A stretch of DNA of 64,000 bases from Halorubrum rutilum (GTDB taxonomy: Archaea; Halobacteriota; Halobacteria; Halobacteriales; Haloferacaceae). The stretch lies in contig NZ_JANHDN010000005.1 of NCBI RefSeq assembly GCF_024494565.1, positions 1 to 64,000 of the forward strand. The letters run 5' to 3'. The position numbers and the translations under genes were made by a program. Below the pieces are notes generated by a model. It did not search any database, had not been told where the DNA came from, and saw nothing but the letters and a program-made list of their open reading frames with translations. This document shows positions 50,761-59,226 of the stretch, piece after piece (within the stretch, counting starts at the first letter, position 1; the number at the start of each line of letters is the position of its first letter).

Positions 50761-51285
50761 TTAACCGAGCAGGTAGCGGAGCTTCGGGTGCCGTTCGACG
50801 ACGTCGAGCTTCTCGATGACCGCGTCGAGGCCGTAGTAGCGGCCGGCCGCGAGCACGATCATCGTCATGAACAGCAGCAGCCCCATGAAGTCGCTGTTGA
50901 CGAGCCCGTGGGCGAAGCCGGCGTTACCGACCCAGAACAGGACCATGAAGATGACCCCGCCGAAGGCGGCGAACCGAGTGAACGCGCCCGCGATCAGCGC
51001 GAGGCCGATCAGGGTCTCGAAGAGGGGCACGCCGGGCTCGATGAGCCACGCGAGGTTGTTCCCCATCCAGACGGGGATCCCGCCCAGCGCGGTGCCGGTC
51101 ATCCCCTTCATGTACGCCGGCCCGGACGTAAACGCGAACCCACTCTCGATTACCTTCGTGATCCCGGCGTGGAAGAACCACCAGCCGGTGACCACGCGCA
51201 GGAAGGCGATCCAGTACGCCGCCCACGGACCGTCAAGCGCGAACTCGACCTCGTCGACGAGCGGATTCCCCGATTGGTATGACAT
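50761..51285 (-). CDS. DoxX-family membrane protein
   Basis: 174 aa from the ATG giving MSYQSGNPLVDEVEFAL, with GAGGTGA at SD spacing before it; an in-frame GTG three codons earlier is also possible. Four helices: WIAFLRVVTGWWFFHAGITK, PLFETLIGLALIAGAF, FAAFGGVIFMVLFWVG, GLLLFMTMIVLAAGRYYGLD. DoxX/DoxD relatives are thiosulfate:quinone oxidoreductase subunits or redox-stress proteins; which applies here is unclear. Confidence 0.88.
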   Translation of the reverse strand: MSYQSGNPLVDEVEFALDGPWAAYWIAFLRVVTGWWFFHAGITKVIESGFAFTSGPAYMKGMTGTALGGIPVWMGNNLAWLIEPGVPLFETLIGLALIAGAFTRFAAFGGVIFMVLFWVGNAGFAHGLVNSDFMGLLLFMTMIVLAAGRYYGLDAVIEKLDVVERHPKLRYLLG

Positions 51286-51530
51286 CGTGTTCACCTCACG
51301 GGTGAACGTTGGACGCGCACCCGTATATGTACACGACCGCCTTCTAAACGGCTGAAAAGCGTTCTAAGCGCACGGGAACGGCCCGCGATACTGTGGCATT
51401 TTAAATACACCCCCGGACGGTCGGAGCGGTCTCGGCGTCCAGATCGCCCGGCCCGCCGTCGGCAACACGGAACGTTTATTGGATTCGTTGGGCCTACGTC
51501 TACACGCGTCAGCGACGGACGCACCCGTGC

Positions 51531-51601
51531 GCGCCGGTGGTCTAGTGGTAGGACCTGAGCCTTCCAAGCTCATGGCCCGGGTTCAAATCCCGGCCGGCGC
51601 A
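51531..51601 (+). tRNA. tRNA-Gly(UCC)
   Basis: 71 nt. Acceptor GCGCCGG/CCGGCGC with discriminator A; D-arm TGGTCTAGTGGTAGGA; anticodon stem TGAGC/GCTCA around loop CTTCCAA, giving UCC; T-arm CCCGGGTTCAAATCCCGG. CCA not encoded. A 17-base inverted repeat begins inside its last six bases. Confidence 0.95.
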
Positions 51602-51755
51602 GTTTCCCGCACAGCGCGAACGAGGAGTGACAGCGACGAGTGAGTTCGTGCGGGAAACTGCGCCGAGGGTTTGAACCCTGGAAGTCGCAGCCCGCGCAGC
51701 GAGCGGAGCGAGCGAGCAGGACCGTCTTCCTCCGGTTCAAATCCCGGCCGGCGCA
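51602..51755 (+). repeat. tRNA-Gly 3'-end repeat module (direct, inverted, direct copies)
   Basis: From the tRNA 3' end: a perfect 17-bp inverted repeat (GGCGCAGTTTCCCGCAC at 51596-51612, GTGCGGGAAACTGCGCC at 51648-51664), an inverted T-arm/acceptor-like segment (51659-51681, with AGGGTTTGAACCCT), a core GGAAGTCGC...CGTCTTCCTCC, then a perfect 22-base direct copy of the tRNA 3' end (51734-51755, equal to 51580-51601). The order and core match those behind tRNA-Leu. Confidence 0.8.
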
Positions 51756-52328
51756 CTCTCCGACAGAGAACTTCTCTGTAGTCAATTCTCTATCCAGTGC
51801 TATCGGAAAGAATATCAGTCGAAAAGTGGTCCTACCACTAAATCTGAGCTGGTCCAGATCTTATCATTATTCGGGAGTATTGAATAGCACAGTTCAGCTA
51901 TCTCGTGGTCTGAGCTAAGAACGGTGCGAACGAGAATACTTTCCGACTCAAAGATCGGTGACGCCGACTCGATGCGTCGTTACGAGAAGGTGTCGTCTGT
52001 CGTGACTACCGGTTCCACCTCATCAAGTGGCGATCTCTACTCTCTCCCCGACTCGATGAGGTAATCTATCTCTGTCACCCGATATAATTGCTCGAAAATG
52101 AGAATTTTCTGGCTGAGATTCTGGGTATTGGTTTCGTCACTTTGGGTTACGAAACCACCGTTGGGTAGTTACGGTGTACTCAACGATCATAGTAGTTGAG
52201 ACTGGCCGTCTCAATGGATACGATTCTCGAACTGCTTCAACGAGGCTAGGACGGAGCATGCCTTTCAGCAGTTTCGTCACTTTCAAACCTAACACTTATT
52301 ACAGTTGACACCGTATTTCTACTCAGCG
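51756..52328. other. AT-richer non-coding stretch with repeats
   Basis: No reading frame looks coding. The base composition is visibly lower in GC than the flanks. It holds GGTTTCGT/ACGAAACC, an 8-bp inverted repeat (52130-52137, 52149-52156), and a direct repeat GTTTCGTCACTTT at 52131-52143 and 52271-52283. The end contains CTTATTACAG, about 28-38 bases before the MarR-like gene, a likely promoter. Probably acquired DNA next to a tRNA integration site. Confidence 0.5.
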
Positions 52329-52700
52329 ATGTCCATCGACCGAGATACCTTCGAGAAGACGAGCGAGGACGAACTCGAGGAACTTTCCGTCCCGGATCAG
52401 GTCCTCGGATTTCTCGCCGCCAACGATGATCGCGCGTTCAAGGCCCGCGAAATCGCCTCTCAGATCGGTCTCGATGAGGGCGCGGTCAGCACCGCGCTCT
52501 CGAGACTGAAGGACCGCGATTTCGTCGAACACAAAGCGACGTACTGGGCGATAACCGACGACACAGAGCGACTCGACGGATACAGCGGGTACGAACGAGC
52601 GACCGCCCTGTTCAACCAGCGACTCGGTACAGAGGACAAGGAGTCCTGGCGCGAACACGCACCCGAGGAACCGCATCCGAGCGTCGAGGACGAACAGTGA
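52329..52700 (+). CDS. MarR-like winged-helix protein, antitoxin candidate
   Basis: 123 aa from the ATG giving MSIDRDTFEKTSEDELEE. Winged helix VPDQVLGFLAANDDRAFKAR, EIASQIGLDEGAVSTALSRL, KDRDFVEHKATYWAITDD. A C-terminal acidic tail (EEPHPSVEDEQ) could wrap the toxin. The start of the next gene overlaps its stop (GTGA). This pairing with a PemK-like protein is typical for haloarchaeal type II toxin-antitoxin modules. Confidence 0.82.
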   Translation: MSIDRDTFEKTSEDELEELSVPDQVLGFLAANDDRAFKAREIASQIGLDEGAVSTALSRLKDRDFVEHKATYWAITDDTERLDGYSGYERATALFNQRLGTEDKESWREHAPEEPHPSVEDEQ

Positions 52701-53047
52701 CCGAGGAAGAGAGACCGATTTTCGAGCGTGGCGACGTCGTCTACGGAGATGATCCGTTCAAAAGCGAGGAAGATGCTCGGCCCTGGCTCATTCTCTCGAA
52801 TCACGAAGGCCGTCCGTTCCACGGCGAGCAGTATATCGCGCTCACGTTGACGTCGAAATCCTGGATGCACGGCCTGATCGACGTTCCCGGTGAGAGTTGG
52901 CTTCGTGGTGGGATCCCGGATGTGAGCCGGATTGTCCCGTGGGGAGTCCAATCGATCGACCACGAGGATATCGACTTCTGGCAAGGTCGCCTTGACAGCG
53001 ATGTCGTCGACGAGGCGGTTGCCGCGCTCGTCGAAGAACTACACTAG
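52697..53047 (+). CDS. PemK/MazF-like toxin candidate
   Basis: 116 aa from a GTG overlapping the upstream stop. Beta-barrel pattern: FERGDVVYGDDPFKSEED, RPWLILSNHEGRPFHGEQYI, ALTLTSKSWMHGLIDVPG, SRIVPWGVQSIDHEDIDFWQ. RPWLILSN and the P-WGVQ strand match the PemK/MazF fold of mRNA-cutting toxins. Translational coupling to the HTH gene supports a toxin-antitoxin pair. Confidence 0.78.
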   Translation: MTEEERPIFERGDVVYGDDPFKSEEDARPWLILSNHEGRPFHGEQYIALTLTSKSWMHGLIDVPGESWLRGGIPDVSRIVPWGVQSIDHEDIDFWQGRLDSDVVDEAVAALVEELH

Positions 53048-53142
53048 TGGAGACGCGTTGAGATACTATTCACTCGACGGTCTTCCACTGAAATCGCCGT
53101 AGCCCTCGGAGGCGATGCGCTGCTCACGCCGCGACCGAGGCC

Positions 53143-53913
53143 TTACAGACTCGCTCCGCCGTCGACCCACACCGTCTCGCCCGTCACGTAGCCCGCGCCC
53201 TCGGAGGCGAGGTAGAGGTACGCGTCGCGCAGGTCCGCCGGCGTCCCGGCTCTGGAGGGGAGCCCGTCCGACTCCTCGATCTCGCTCGCCTCCTCGGCCC
53301 ATCCCTCTCGGATCTCGGTGGCGATCGGTCCGGGAGCGACCGCGTTCACCCGGACCCCGTGCTCGTCGAGTTCGAGCGCCGCGCTCCGGGTGAGCATCTG
53401 GATCCCGCCCTTCGTCGCGGCGTAGTGGGAGTGATTCTGCTCCGCGCGCTCGGCCGTCGTCGACGACGTGTTCACGATCGCGCCGTCGACGCCGCGGTCG
53501 ACCATGTCCCGCGCGGCCAGCTGCGTGCCGAAGAAGGCGCCCCTGAGGTTGACGCCGTGGACGTGATCGAAGTCCTCGGGGTCGACGTCGAGGAACTTCA
53601 GGCTCCGGTGGACGCCCGCGTTGTTCACCATCACGTCGACCCCGCCGAACTCGCGGGCCGCCTCGATCACCGACTCGATCTGGCTCGGCTCCGAGACGTC
53701 GGTCTCGACGAAGCGGGCGGTCCCGCCGCGCTCCTCGACGAGCTCGTGCGTGGGGGTCTCGGCGCCGACGTCTTTCGGTTCCGCCCGGAGGTCGGCGTTG
53801 ATCACGGTCGCGCCCGCGTCGCCGAACCCGGTCGCGACCGCGCGGCCGATCCCGCTCGACCCGCCCGTGACCACGACCGTCTCGTCGGAGAAGTCCGCGC
53901 TGATGGTTCCCAT
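53143..53913 (-). CDS. Short-chain dehydrogenase/reductase
   Basis: 256 aa. Cofactor loop VVVTGGSSGIGRAVATGF, acidic residue after the second strand in VINADLRAEP (NAD preference likely), NNAG in DVMVNNAGVHRS, catalytic Ser in IVNTSSTTAE, Tyr-Lys in HYAATKGGIQML, and the C-terminal GETVWVDGGASL. Classical SDR; substrate not inferable. Stands alone. Confidence 0.92.
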   Translation of the reverse strand: MGTISADFSDETVVVTGGSSGIGRAVATGFGDAGATVINADLRAEPKDVGAETPTHELVEERGGTARFVETDVSEPSQIESVIEAAREFGGVDVMVNNAGVHRSLKFLDVDPEDFDHVHGVNLRGAFFGTQLAARDMVDRGVDGAIVNTSSTTAERAEQNHSHYAATKGGIQMLTRSAALELDEHGVRVNAVAPGPIATEIREGWAEEASEIEESDGLPSRAGTPADLRDAYLYLASEGAGYVTGETVWVDGGASL

Positions 53914-54039
53914 ACCGACGCTCGGACGCAGCGGATCAAAAAAGGTCGGTCTCGCGGGCCCGCGAGCGGGCCCCGATCGCGTTCCGCGGCGTCGGTCCGT
54001 CCGGTCTCGGTCGTCGCATCCCGTCTCAGTCGTCCCGTC

Positions 54040-55119
54040 TCAGTCGTCGTCGGCCGCGGGCCGCTCCGCCTCCGAGTCGGCGCCCGCCTCGGTCCGGGGG
54101 CCGCCGGCGTGCCCCTCGTGGGCGACCGCGGTCGCCAGCAGCTCGGGCGAGATCGCGGGCACGTCCTCCTCGGAGACGGGCCCGTCCCGCGCGATCTCCT
54201 CGGTGGAGCGGGGGAACTCGCGGAGGTCCTTGTGCAGCGCGATCCCGGCCTTGGCGCCCTGTCCCAGCGCGACCGGAACCTGGTTGTGGCCGGGCGTCAC
54301 GTCGCCGACGGCGTACACGCCGTCGACGCTCGTGCGGCCGTGGTCGTCGACGTCGATCTCGCCGCCCTCAGTGAGGTCGCAGCCGAGCCCCTCGGCCAGC
54401 GCGGTGTTGTAGTCGGAGCCGTACATCGGGAAGCCGCCGCGGTACTCGCGGCGCGACCCGTCCTCGAACTCCATCGCCTCCAGCCAGCCGGAGTCGGGGT
54501 CGTTCTCGACCCCGGCCACGTCCTCGTGAACGATATCGACGGGGTGCGACTCCAGCTGGGCCGCCGTCTCCTCGCTCCACGTCGGCTCCGCGCCGCGGGT
54601 CAGGAGGTCCACGTCGTCCGTCAGGTTCAGCATGATCATCGCGACGTGGGCGGCGACCTCGCCGTGGCCCATCACGTACACCGGCTCGTCGACGAACATG
54701 TAGGCGTCGCAGTGGAGACACCAGTGAAGCCCCCTCGCGTTCCGGGGAAGCGGCGGGTCCGGGCGCTCGTCGGAGAAGCCGGTCGCGAGCACGACGCGGT
54801 CCGCGAGGAACTCGGCGTCGTTCGTCGTCAGCCGGAAGCGACCCTCCTCAGTCTCGGTCACGTCGGTGACGAAGCCGCGCTCGAACGTCCCGCCGTACGA
54901 CTCAACCTGCTCGCGGCCGGTCTCGAGCAGCTCGTTGCCGGAGACCTCCTCGGTGACGCCGATCACGTTGTGCGTGTCGGCCATCATCGCCGCGCGGCCG
55001 CCGCCGCGGTCGATCAGCGCCGTCTCGTGTCCCAGGCGGGCCCCGTACAGGGCGGTCGTCAGCCCGGCCGGCCCGCCGCCGACGACCGCGATCTCGTACT
55101 CGTCGTCTACCGAACTCAT
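54040..55119 (-). CDS. Thioredoxin-reductase-like FAD/NAD(P) oxidoreductase
   Basis: 359 aa. FAD site YEIAVVGGGPAGLTTALYGA; redox pair CLHC in LHWCLHCDAYM, at the place of the TrxR active-site cysteines; FAD C-terminal motif VDGVYAVGDVTPGHNQVPVA. The NADPH domain is less canonical (VYVMGHGEVAAHVAMIML), suggesting a specialised partner rather than standard thioredoxin reductase. Acidic tail after residue 320. Confidence 0.87.
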   Translation of the reverse strand: MSSVDDEYEIAVVGGGPAGLTTALYGARLGHETALIDRGGGRAAMMADTHNVIGVTEEVSGNELLETGREQVESYGGTFERGFVTDVTETEEGRFRLTTNDAEFLADRVVLATGFSDERPDPPLPRNARGLHWCLHCDAYMFVDEPVYVMGHGEVAAHVAMIMLNLTDDVDLLTRGAEPTWSEETAAQLESHPVDIVHEDVAGVENDPDSGWLEAMEFEDGSRREYRGGFPMYGSDYNTALAEGLGCDLTEGGEIDVDDHGRTSVDGVYAVGDVTPGHNQVPVALGQGAKAGIALHKDLREFPRSTEEIARDGPVSEEDVPAISPELLATAVAHEGHAGGPRTEAGADSEAERPAADDD

Positions 55120-55262
55120 TGCCGGATCGTACGCGACCCATCGGTTTAAATGAAGCCGTGCTGTGCGCGGTCCGCGGCCATCCCGGGCGGCGGTCCCGCC
55201 CGGTTCGGGTCCCGCGATTCCGCGCGTCTCCCGGAAGCTTATTACGATCCGTCGCTTCGGTC

Positions 55263-55586
55263 GTGCCAGTGCCCTCGCGACTCGCCGCCGCGCTCGCTCT
55301 CCTCGCCGTCGGCGCCGTCGCCGACGTGGCGTCCACCTACGTCGCGATCGCGGGCGGACAGTACGTCGAGGGCTCTCCCGTCGGCGGCGCCTTCATCGCC
55401 GCGTTCGGGCTCGTTCCCGGAATGCTCCTCACCAAGGTCGCGGGGATGGTCGTCATCGGGATCCCGGTCGCGGTCGCGGGCGGGACCCGGCGGCTCGTCG
55501 CGACGCTGATGTGCGCCGGCGTCGGTCTCCTCTCGCTCGCGACCGCCGCGCGGAACGTCCTGCTCCTCCTCGGGCTCTGGCCGTGA
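55263..55586 (+). CDS. Small membrane protein (DUF5658-like)
   Basis: 107 aa from a GTG; a second GTG two codons on is equally possible. Three helices: LAAALALLAVGAVADVASTY, AAFGLVPGMLLTKVAGMVVI, VATLMCAGVGLLSLATAARN. The D-x3-TY in the first helix and GSPVGGAF loop recall DUF5658. A GCTTATTACG box lies about 17-26 bases upstream of the start, consistent with a leaderless message. Function unknown. Confidence 0.65.
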   Translation: MPVPSRLAAALALLAVGAVADVASTYVAIAGGQYVEGSPVGGAFIAAFGLVPGMLLTKVAGMVVIGIPVAVAGGTRRLVATLMCAGVGLLSLATAARNVLLLLGLWP

Positions 55587-55626
55587 CCCGGACTGTTCCC
55601 TCCGCGGTGGCGCGGCGGTCCCGTCC

Positions 55627-56298
55627 TCACTTACCCTGATAAAGCCGATCCGCGGTGCGCTCCGGGAGCCCCGCCTCGGCGACCGCCTCGCGCACCCGAT
55701 CGACGTCGTACGCGACCCGTTCGAGCGCGACCTCGTCGGTCGCCGCGTCGAGCACGGCGTAGCCGGCCTCCGGGTCGCCGTCGCGCGGCTGGCCGACGCT
55801 CCCGGGGTTGACGACGACGCCGCCCCCGACCGACCGCTTCCCCTGCACGTGCGTGTGCCCGAGGACGATACCGTCGTACCCGTCCATGTGTCGGTCCAGC
55901 GTCGGGAACTCCTCGGGGTAGACGTAGGCGTCCTCGCGCTCGGCCGCGGGGTGCGAGTGCACCAGCAGGTACCGCCCGCCCGCGAACGTCTCGGCCCGCG
56001 GGAGCCCGCCGAGCCACGCGAGCTGGTCCGCTGAGAGCGTCGCCTTCGCGTGTTCGAGCCCGGCCTCCGCCATGCGGTTGGCGCGGTAGCGCTCGGGGGT
56101 CTCGACGGTTCGGTCGTGGTTGCCCCGGACCGTCTTCGCGGCGACCTCGCGCACGCGCTCGACGCACTCGGCCGGCCACGGGTTGTACCCGATCACGTCG
56201 CCGGCGCAGACGATCCGGTCGACCGCGGGCATGTCGTCGAGGACGGCGTCGAGCGCCGGGAGGTTCGCGTGGACGTCCGAGATGAGCCCCACCTTCAT
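55627..56298 (-). CDS. Calcineurin-like metallophosphoesterase (YfcE/MJ0936 type)
   Basis: 223 aa from the ATG giving MKVGLISDVHANLPALDAVL. All motifs of the two-metal phosphoesterase fold are present: SDVHAN, IVCAGDVIGYNPWP, VRGNHDRTV, LLVHSHP, VLGHTHVQGKR and VVNPGSVGQPRDG. Acts on small phosphodiesters; the natural substrate is unknown. A longer frame upstream runs into the repeat-like block and is not used. Confidence 0.92.
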   Translation of the reverse strand: MKVGLISDVHANLPALDAVLDDMPAVDRIVCAGDVIGYNPWPAECVERVREVAAKTVRGNHDRTVETPERYRANRMAEAGLEHAKATLSADQLAWLGGLPRAETFAGGRYLLVHSHPAAEREDAYVYPEEFPTLDRHMDGYDGIVLGHTHVQGKRSVGGGVVVNPGSVGQPRDGDPEAGYAVLDAATDEVALERVAYDVDRVREAVAEAGLPERTADRLYQGK

Positions 56299-56722
56299 CG
56301 GATCGGGGTTGGAGGGCGACGCCCGAATAGCTTCGGCCGATACGTCGTGTCGTGCGGGGGTGAGCGTGAGAGTGTCGAAGCTGTCGATTGGGTATAAATT
56401 CGGGTAGTGGACCGCAGACCGACGGCGAACACCTCCGAAGCCCCAGCCGTTCTCGGCTCCCACAGCTCGCTGCGGTCCTCGGTCGCTACGCTCCCTGCGG
56501 TCCTTGCGTCGCTGGGGTTCGCCGAGAACGGCCGCCCCTTCGAGTCCCACCCGTACAGCACCGCAACCGCGCCTCGCACCTCCCCAGCCTCATCGCCCGG
56601 TCTCCGCTTCGCTCCGACCGGGCGACTCCCTCGCGCGTGCGACTCGCGGCCGCCGAGGGCGGCCGCTCGCAGGCACGCGCCGACCGCAGATTCGGTTATA
56701 AACCGTCCGCGTCGCCGTCCCC
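56299..56722. repeat. GC-rich inverted-repeat block, dispersed-repeat-like
   Basis: About 420 bp without a gene. CCCCAGCCGTTCTCGGC (56441-56457) is mirrored by GCTGGGG (56511-56517) and GCCGAGAACGGC (56521-56532), with the middle made of GCTGCGGTCCTCGGTCGCT-type near-repeats. TATA-like GGTATAAATTC (56391-56401) and GGTTATAAACC (56694-56704) flank the block. I believe similar blocks recur between genes in Halorubrum-type genomes, but cannot check. Confidence 0.45.
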
Positions 56723-57388
56723 TCACGCCACCTTCGTCGACACCGCGATCCCGTTGCCGACCGGGAGGACCGCGGTCTCGACCGCGTCGTCCGAGCGCAC
56801 GGTGCCGACGTACTCGCCGATCCCGCGGGTCTCCTCGTCGACCTCGGGGTCCGGCAGCGGCACGCCGTCCTCGAAGTGCGCCACGAGGTCACCGAGGTCG
56901 ATCGGTCCCCTCGTGACGTTGTCGGCGACGATCACGCCCCCGGTCCGGACCTTCGGGAGGACGGTGCGGTAGGCCTCGGCGTACCGGCCCTTCTGGTGGT
57001 CGATGAGGACGACGTCGAACGGGCCGTCGTAGCGCTCGACCGTCTCCATCGCGTCGCCCACCTCGAAGGTGACGCTGTCGGCGTACCCGCCGTCGGCGGC
57101 GAACCGGACGCCGCGCTCGGCCTCGTCCTCGTCGAACTCCGTGCAGATCACCGCCTCGGCGCCGCCGCGCAGGAACCACGTCGCGGAGTAGCCGAAGCCG
57201 GAGCCGAACTCGAAGACGCGCCGGGCGTCGGTCAGGCGGGCGAGCAGCCGGAGCACCGCGCCGGCCTCCGGCCCGATGATCGGGAACCCCCAGTCGTCGG
57301 CCAACTCGGTCATCGCCGCCTGCGTCTCGGTGTGTGCCGGCGCCGTCGCGGCGAGGAAGCGCTCGGCCGGGTCTGAGAGGACGTCCAT
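56723..57388 (-). CDS. O-methyltransferase (COMT-like, family 3)
   Basis: 221 aa from the ATG giving MDVLSDPAERFLAATAP. SAM domain: RRVFEFGSGFGYSATWFL, AVICTEFDEDEAERGVRF, VGDAMETVERYDGPFDVVLI, DHQKGRYAEAYRTVLPKV and GGVIVADNVTRGP (metal ligands Asp and Asn). The substrate is likely a catechol-like or related compound; not defined. Confidence 0.9.
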   Translation of the reverse strand: MDVLSDPAERFLAATAPAHTETQAAMTELADDWGFPIIGPEAGAVLRLLARLTDARRVFEFGSGFGYSATWFLRGGAEAVICTEFDEDEAERGVRFAADGGYADSVTFEVGDAMETVERYDGPFDVVLIDHQKGRYAEAYRTVLPKVRTGGVIVADNVTRGPIDLGDLVAHFEDGVPLPDPEVDEETRGIGEYVGTVRSDDAVETAVLPVGNGIAVSTKVA

Positions 57389-57500
57389 GCGTGCGAATGG
57401 ACCGCACGGCACTTGAAACCGGTCGCCGAGACCGGTCGGGCGCCCTCCGCGACGCCGACTCTGAAAACTGTTAAGTCCCGCTCGGTCGACCGTTTCGGTA

Positions 57501-59177
57501 ATGTACGACCCTGAGGAACTGGCCGCGATCCGGGAGGCGAAGGAGTCGTGGGAGGAGGGGACCTACGGCGAGACGGTCGACCGGTTCGGGGAGCGCAAGG
57601 AAGAGTTCACCACCGACACGGGCGGGCAGGCGGTCGACCCGCTGTACACTCCCGCCGACGTCCCCGACCACGACTACCGTGAGGACCTGGGGAACCCGGG
57701 CGAGGAGCCGTACACGCGCGGCGTCTACTCGACGATGCACCGCGGGCGGCTCTGGACGATGCGCCAGTACGCGGGGATGGGGACCGCCGCGGAGACGAAC
57801 GAGCGGTTCAACTACCTCATCGAGGAGGGCTCGTCCGGGCTCTCGATGGCGTTCGACCTCCCGACGCAGATGGGGTACGACTCCGACGCCGCGATGGCCG
57901 AGGGCGAGGTGGGCCGGTCGGGCGTCGCCATCGACACCCTCGACGACTTCGAGACCGTCTTCGACGGGATCCCCTTAGACGAGGTGTCGACGTCGATGAC
58001 GATCAACGCCCCCGCCGCTGTCCTCCTCGCGATGTACGTCGCGATGGGCGACGAGCAGGGCGTCCCGCGCGAGCAGCTCCGCGGGACGATCCAGAACGAC
58101 ATCATGAAGGAGTACATCGCGCGGAACCTCTACATCTACCCCCCCAAGCAGTCGATGCGGCTGATCACGGACATCTTCGAGTTCTGCGCCGCCGAGACGC
58201 CCAACTTCAACACGATCTCCATCTCGGGGTACCACATCCGCGAGGCGGGCTCGACGGCGGCCCAAGAGGTCGCGTTCACGCTCGGCAACGGGATCGAGTA
58301 CGTGCAGGCCGCGATCGACGCCGGGCTCGACGTCGACGAGTTCGCCCCGCAGCTCTCTTTCTTCTTCAACGCGCACAACAACGTCTTCGAGGAGGCCGCG
58401 AAGTTCCGCGCCGCTCGGCGGATGTGGGCGCAGATCATGGACGAGCGCTTCGACGCGCAGAACCCGAAGTCGAAACAGCTGAAGTTCCACACCCAGACCG
58501 GCGGCTCCACCCTCACCGCCCAGCAGATCGAGAACAACGTCGTCCGCGTCGCCTATCAGGCGCTCGCGGCCGTCCTCGGTGGGACCCAGAGCCTCCACAC
58601 CAACGGGAAGGACGAGGCGCTCGCGCTCCCGACAGAGAAGTCGGTCCGCACCGCGCTGCGCACCCAGCAGATCCTCGCGCACGAGTCGGGGGCGGCCGAC
58701 ACGATCGACCCGCTCGCGGGGTCGTACTACGTTGAGAGCCTCACCGACGGGATCGAGGAGGAGGCGTTCGAGATCCTGGAGGAGGTCGACCGCCGCGGCG
58801 GCATGCTGGAGGCGGTCGAGAGCCAGTGGGTCCAGCGGCAGATCCAGGACGTCGCCTTCGAGCGCCAGCGCGAGATCGAGGAGGGCGAGCGGATCATCGT
58901 CGGCGTCAACGAGTTCGAGGTCGACGAGGAGCCGGAGATGGACCTCGAAGAGGTCGACCCGGAGCAGGAGCGGAACCAGCGCGAGCGCCTGGAGGCGGTG
59001 AAGGCAGACCGCGACGGCGACGCGGTCGACGACGCGCTCGCGTCGCTGCGCGAGGCCGCCCGCGGCTTCGAGAACGTGATGCCCCACATCGTCGACGCCG
59101 TGAAGGCGTACGCGACGGTCCAGGAGGTCTCGGACGTGCTCCGCGACGAGTTCGGCGAGTACAAGCCGGGTCGCTGA
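57501..59177 (+). CDS. mutA: Methylmalonyl-CoA mutase large subunit (catalytic domain)
   Basis: 558 aa. Isomerises methylmalonyl-CoA and succinyl-CoA with adenosyl-B12. [55 protein letters not shown] and [18 protein letters not shown] are signature segments of the TIM-barrel. The B12-binding domain is missing, as usual in archaea where it is a separate small subunit; that subunit is not in this window. The epimerase gene lies 1.1 kb downstream beyond an opposing FNT gene. Likely role: propionyl-CoA and branched-chain amino acid breakdown. Confidence 0.95.
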   Translation: MYDPEELAAIREAKESWEEGTYGETVDRFGERKEEFTTDTGGQAVDPLYTPADVPDHDYREDLGNPGEEPYTRGVYSTMHRGRLWTMRQYAGMGTAAETNERFNYLIEEGSSGLSMAFDLPTQMGYDSDAAMAEGEVGRSGVAIDTLDDFETVFDGIPLDEVSTSMTINAPAAVLLAMYVAMGDEQGVPREQLRGTIQNDIMKEYIARNLYIYPPKQSMRLITDIFEFCAAETPNFNTISISGYHIREAGSTAAQEVAFTLGNGIEYVQAAIDAGLDVDEFAPQLSFFFNAHNNVFEEAAKFRAARRMWAQIMDERFDAQNPKSKQLKFHTQTGGSTLTAQQIENNVVRVAYQALAAVLGGTQSLHTNGKDEALALPTEKSVRTALRTQQILAHESGAADTIDPLAGSYYVESLTDGIEEEAFEILEEVDRRGGMLEAVESQWVQRQIQDVAFERQREIEEGERIIVGVNEFEVDEEPEMDLEEVDPEQERNQRERLEAVKADRDGDAVDDALASLREAARGFENVMPHIVDAVKAYATVQEVSDVLRDEFGEYKPGR

Positions 59178-59226
59178 GGCCGCTTCGAGGGCCGCCGAGA
59201 CGGCCGGTCGGTCCCCGATCGGAGGG

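Noticed and set aside
51570..51918. Short frames over the tRNA-Gly repeat module
   Set aside because: Same reason: translation of tRNA-derived DNA. No start, promoter or domain supports them.
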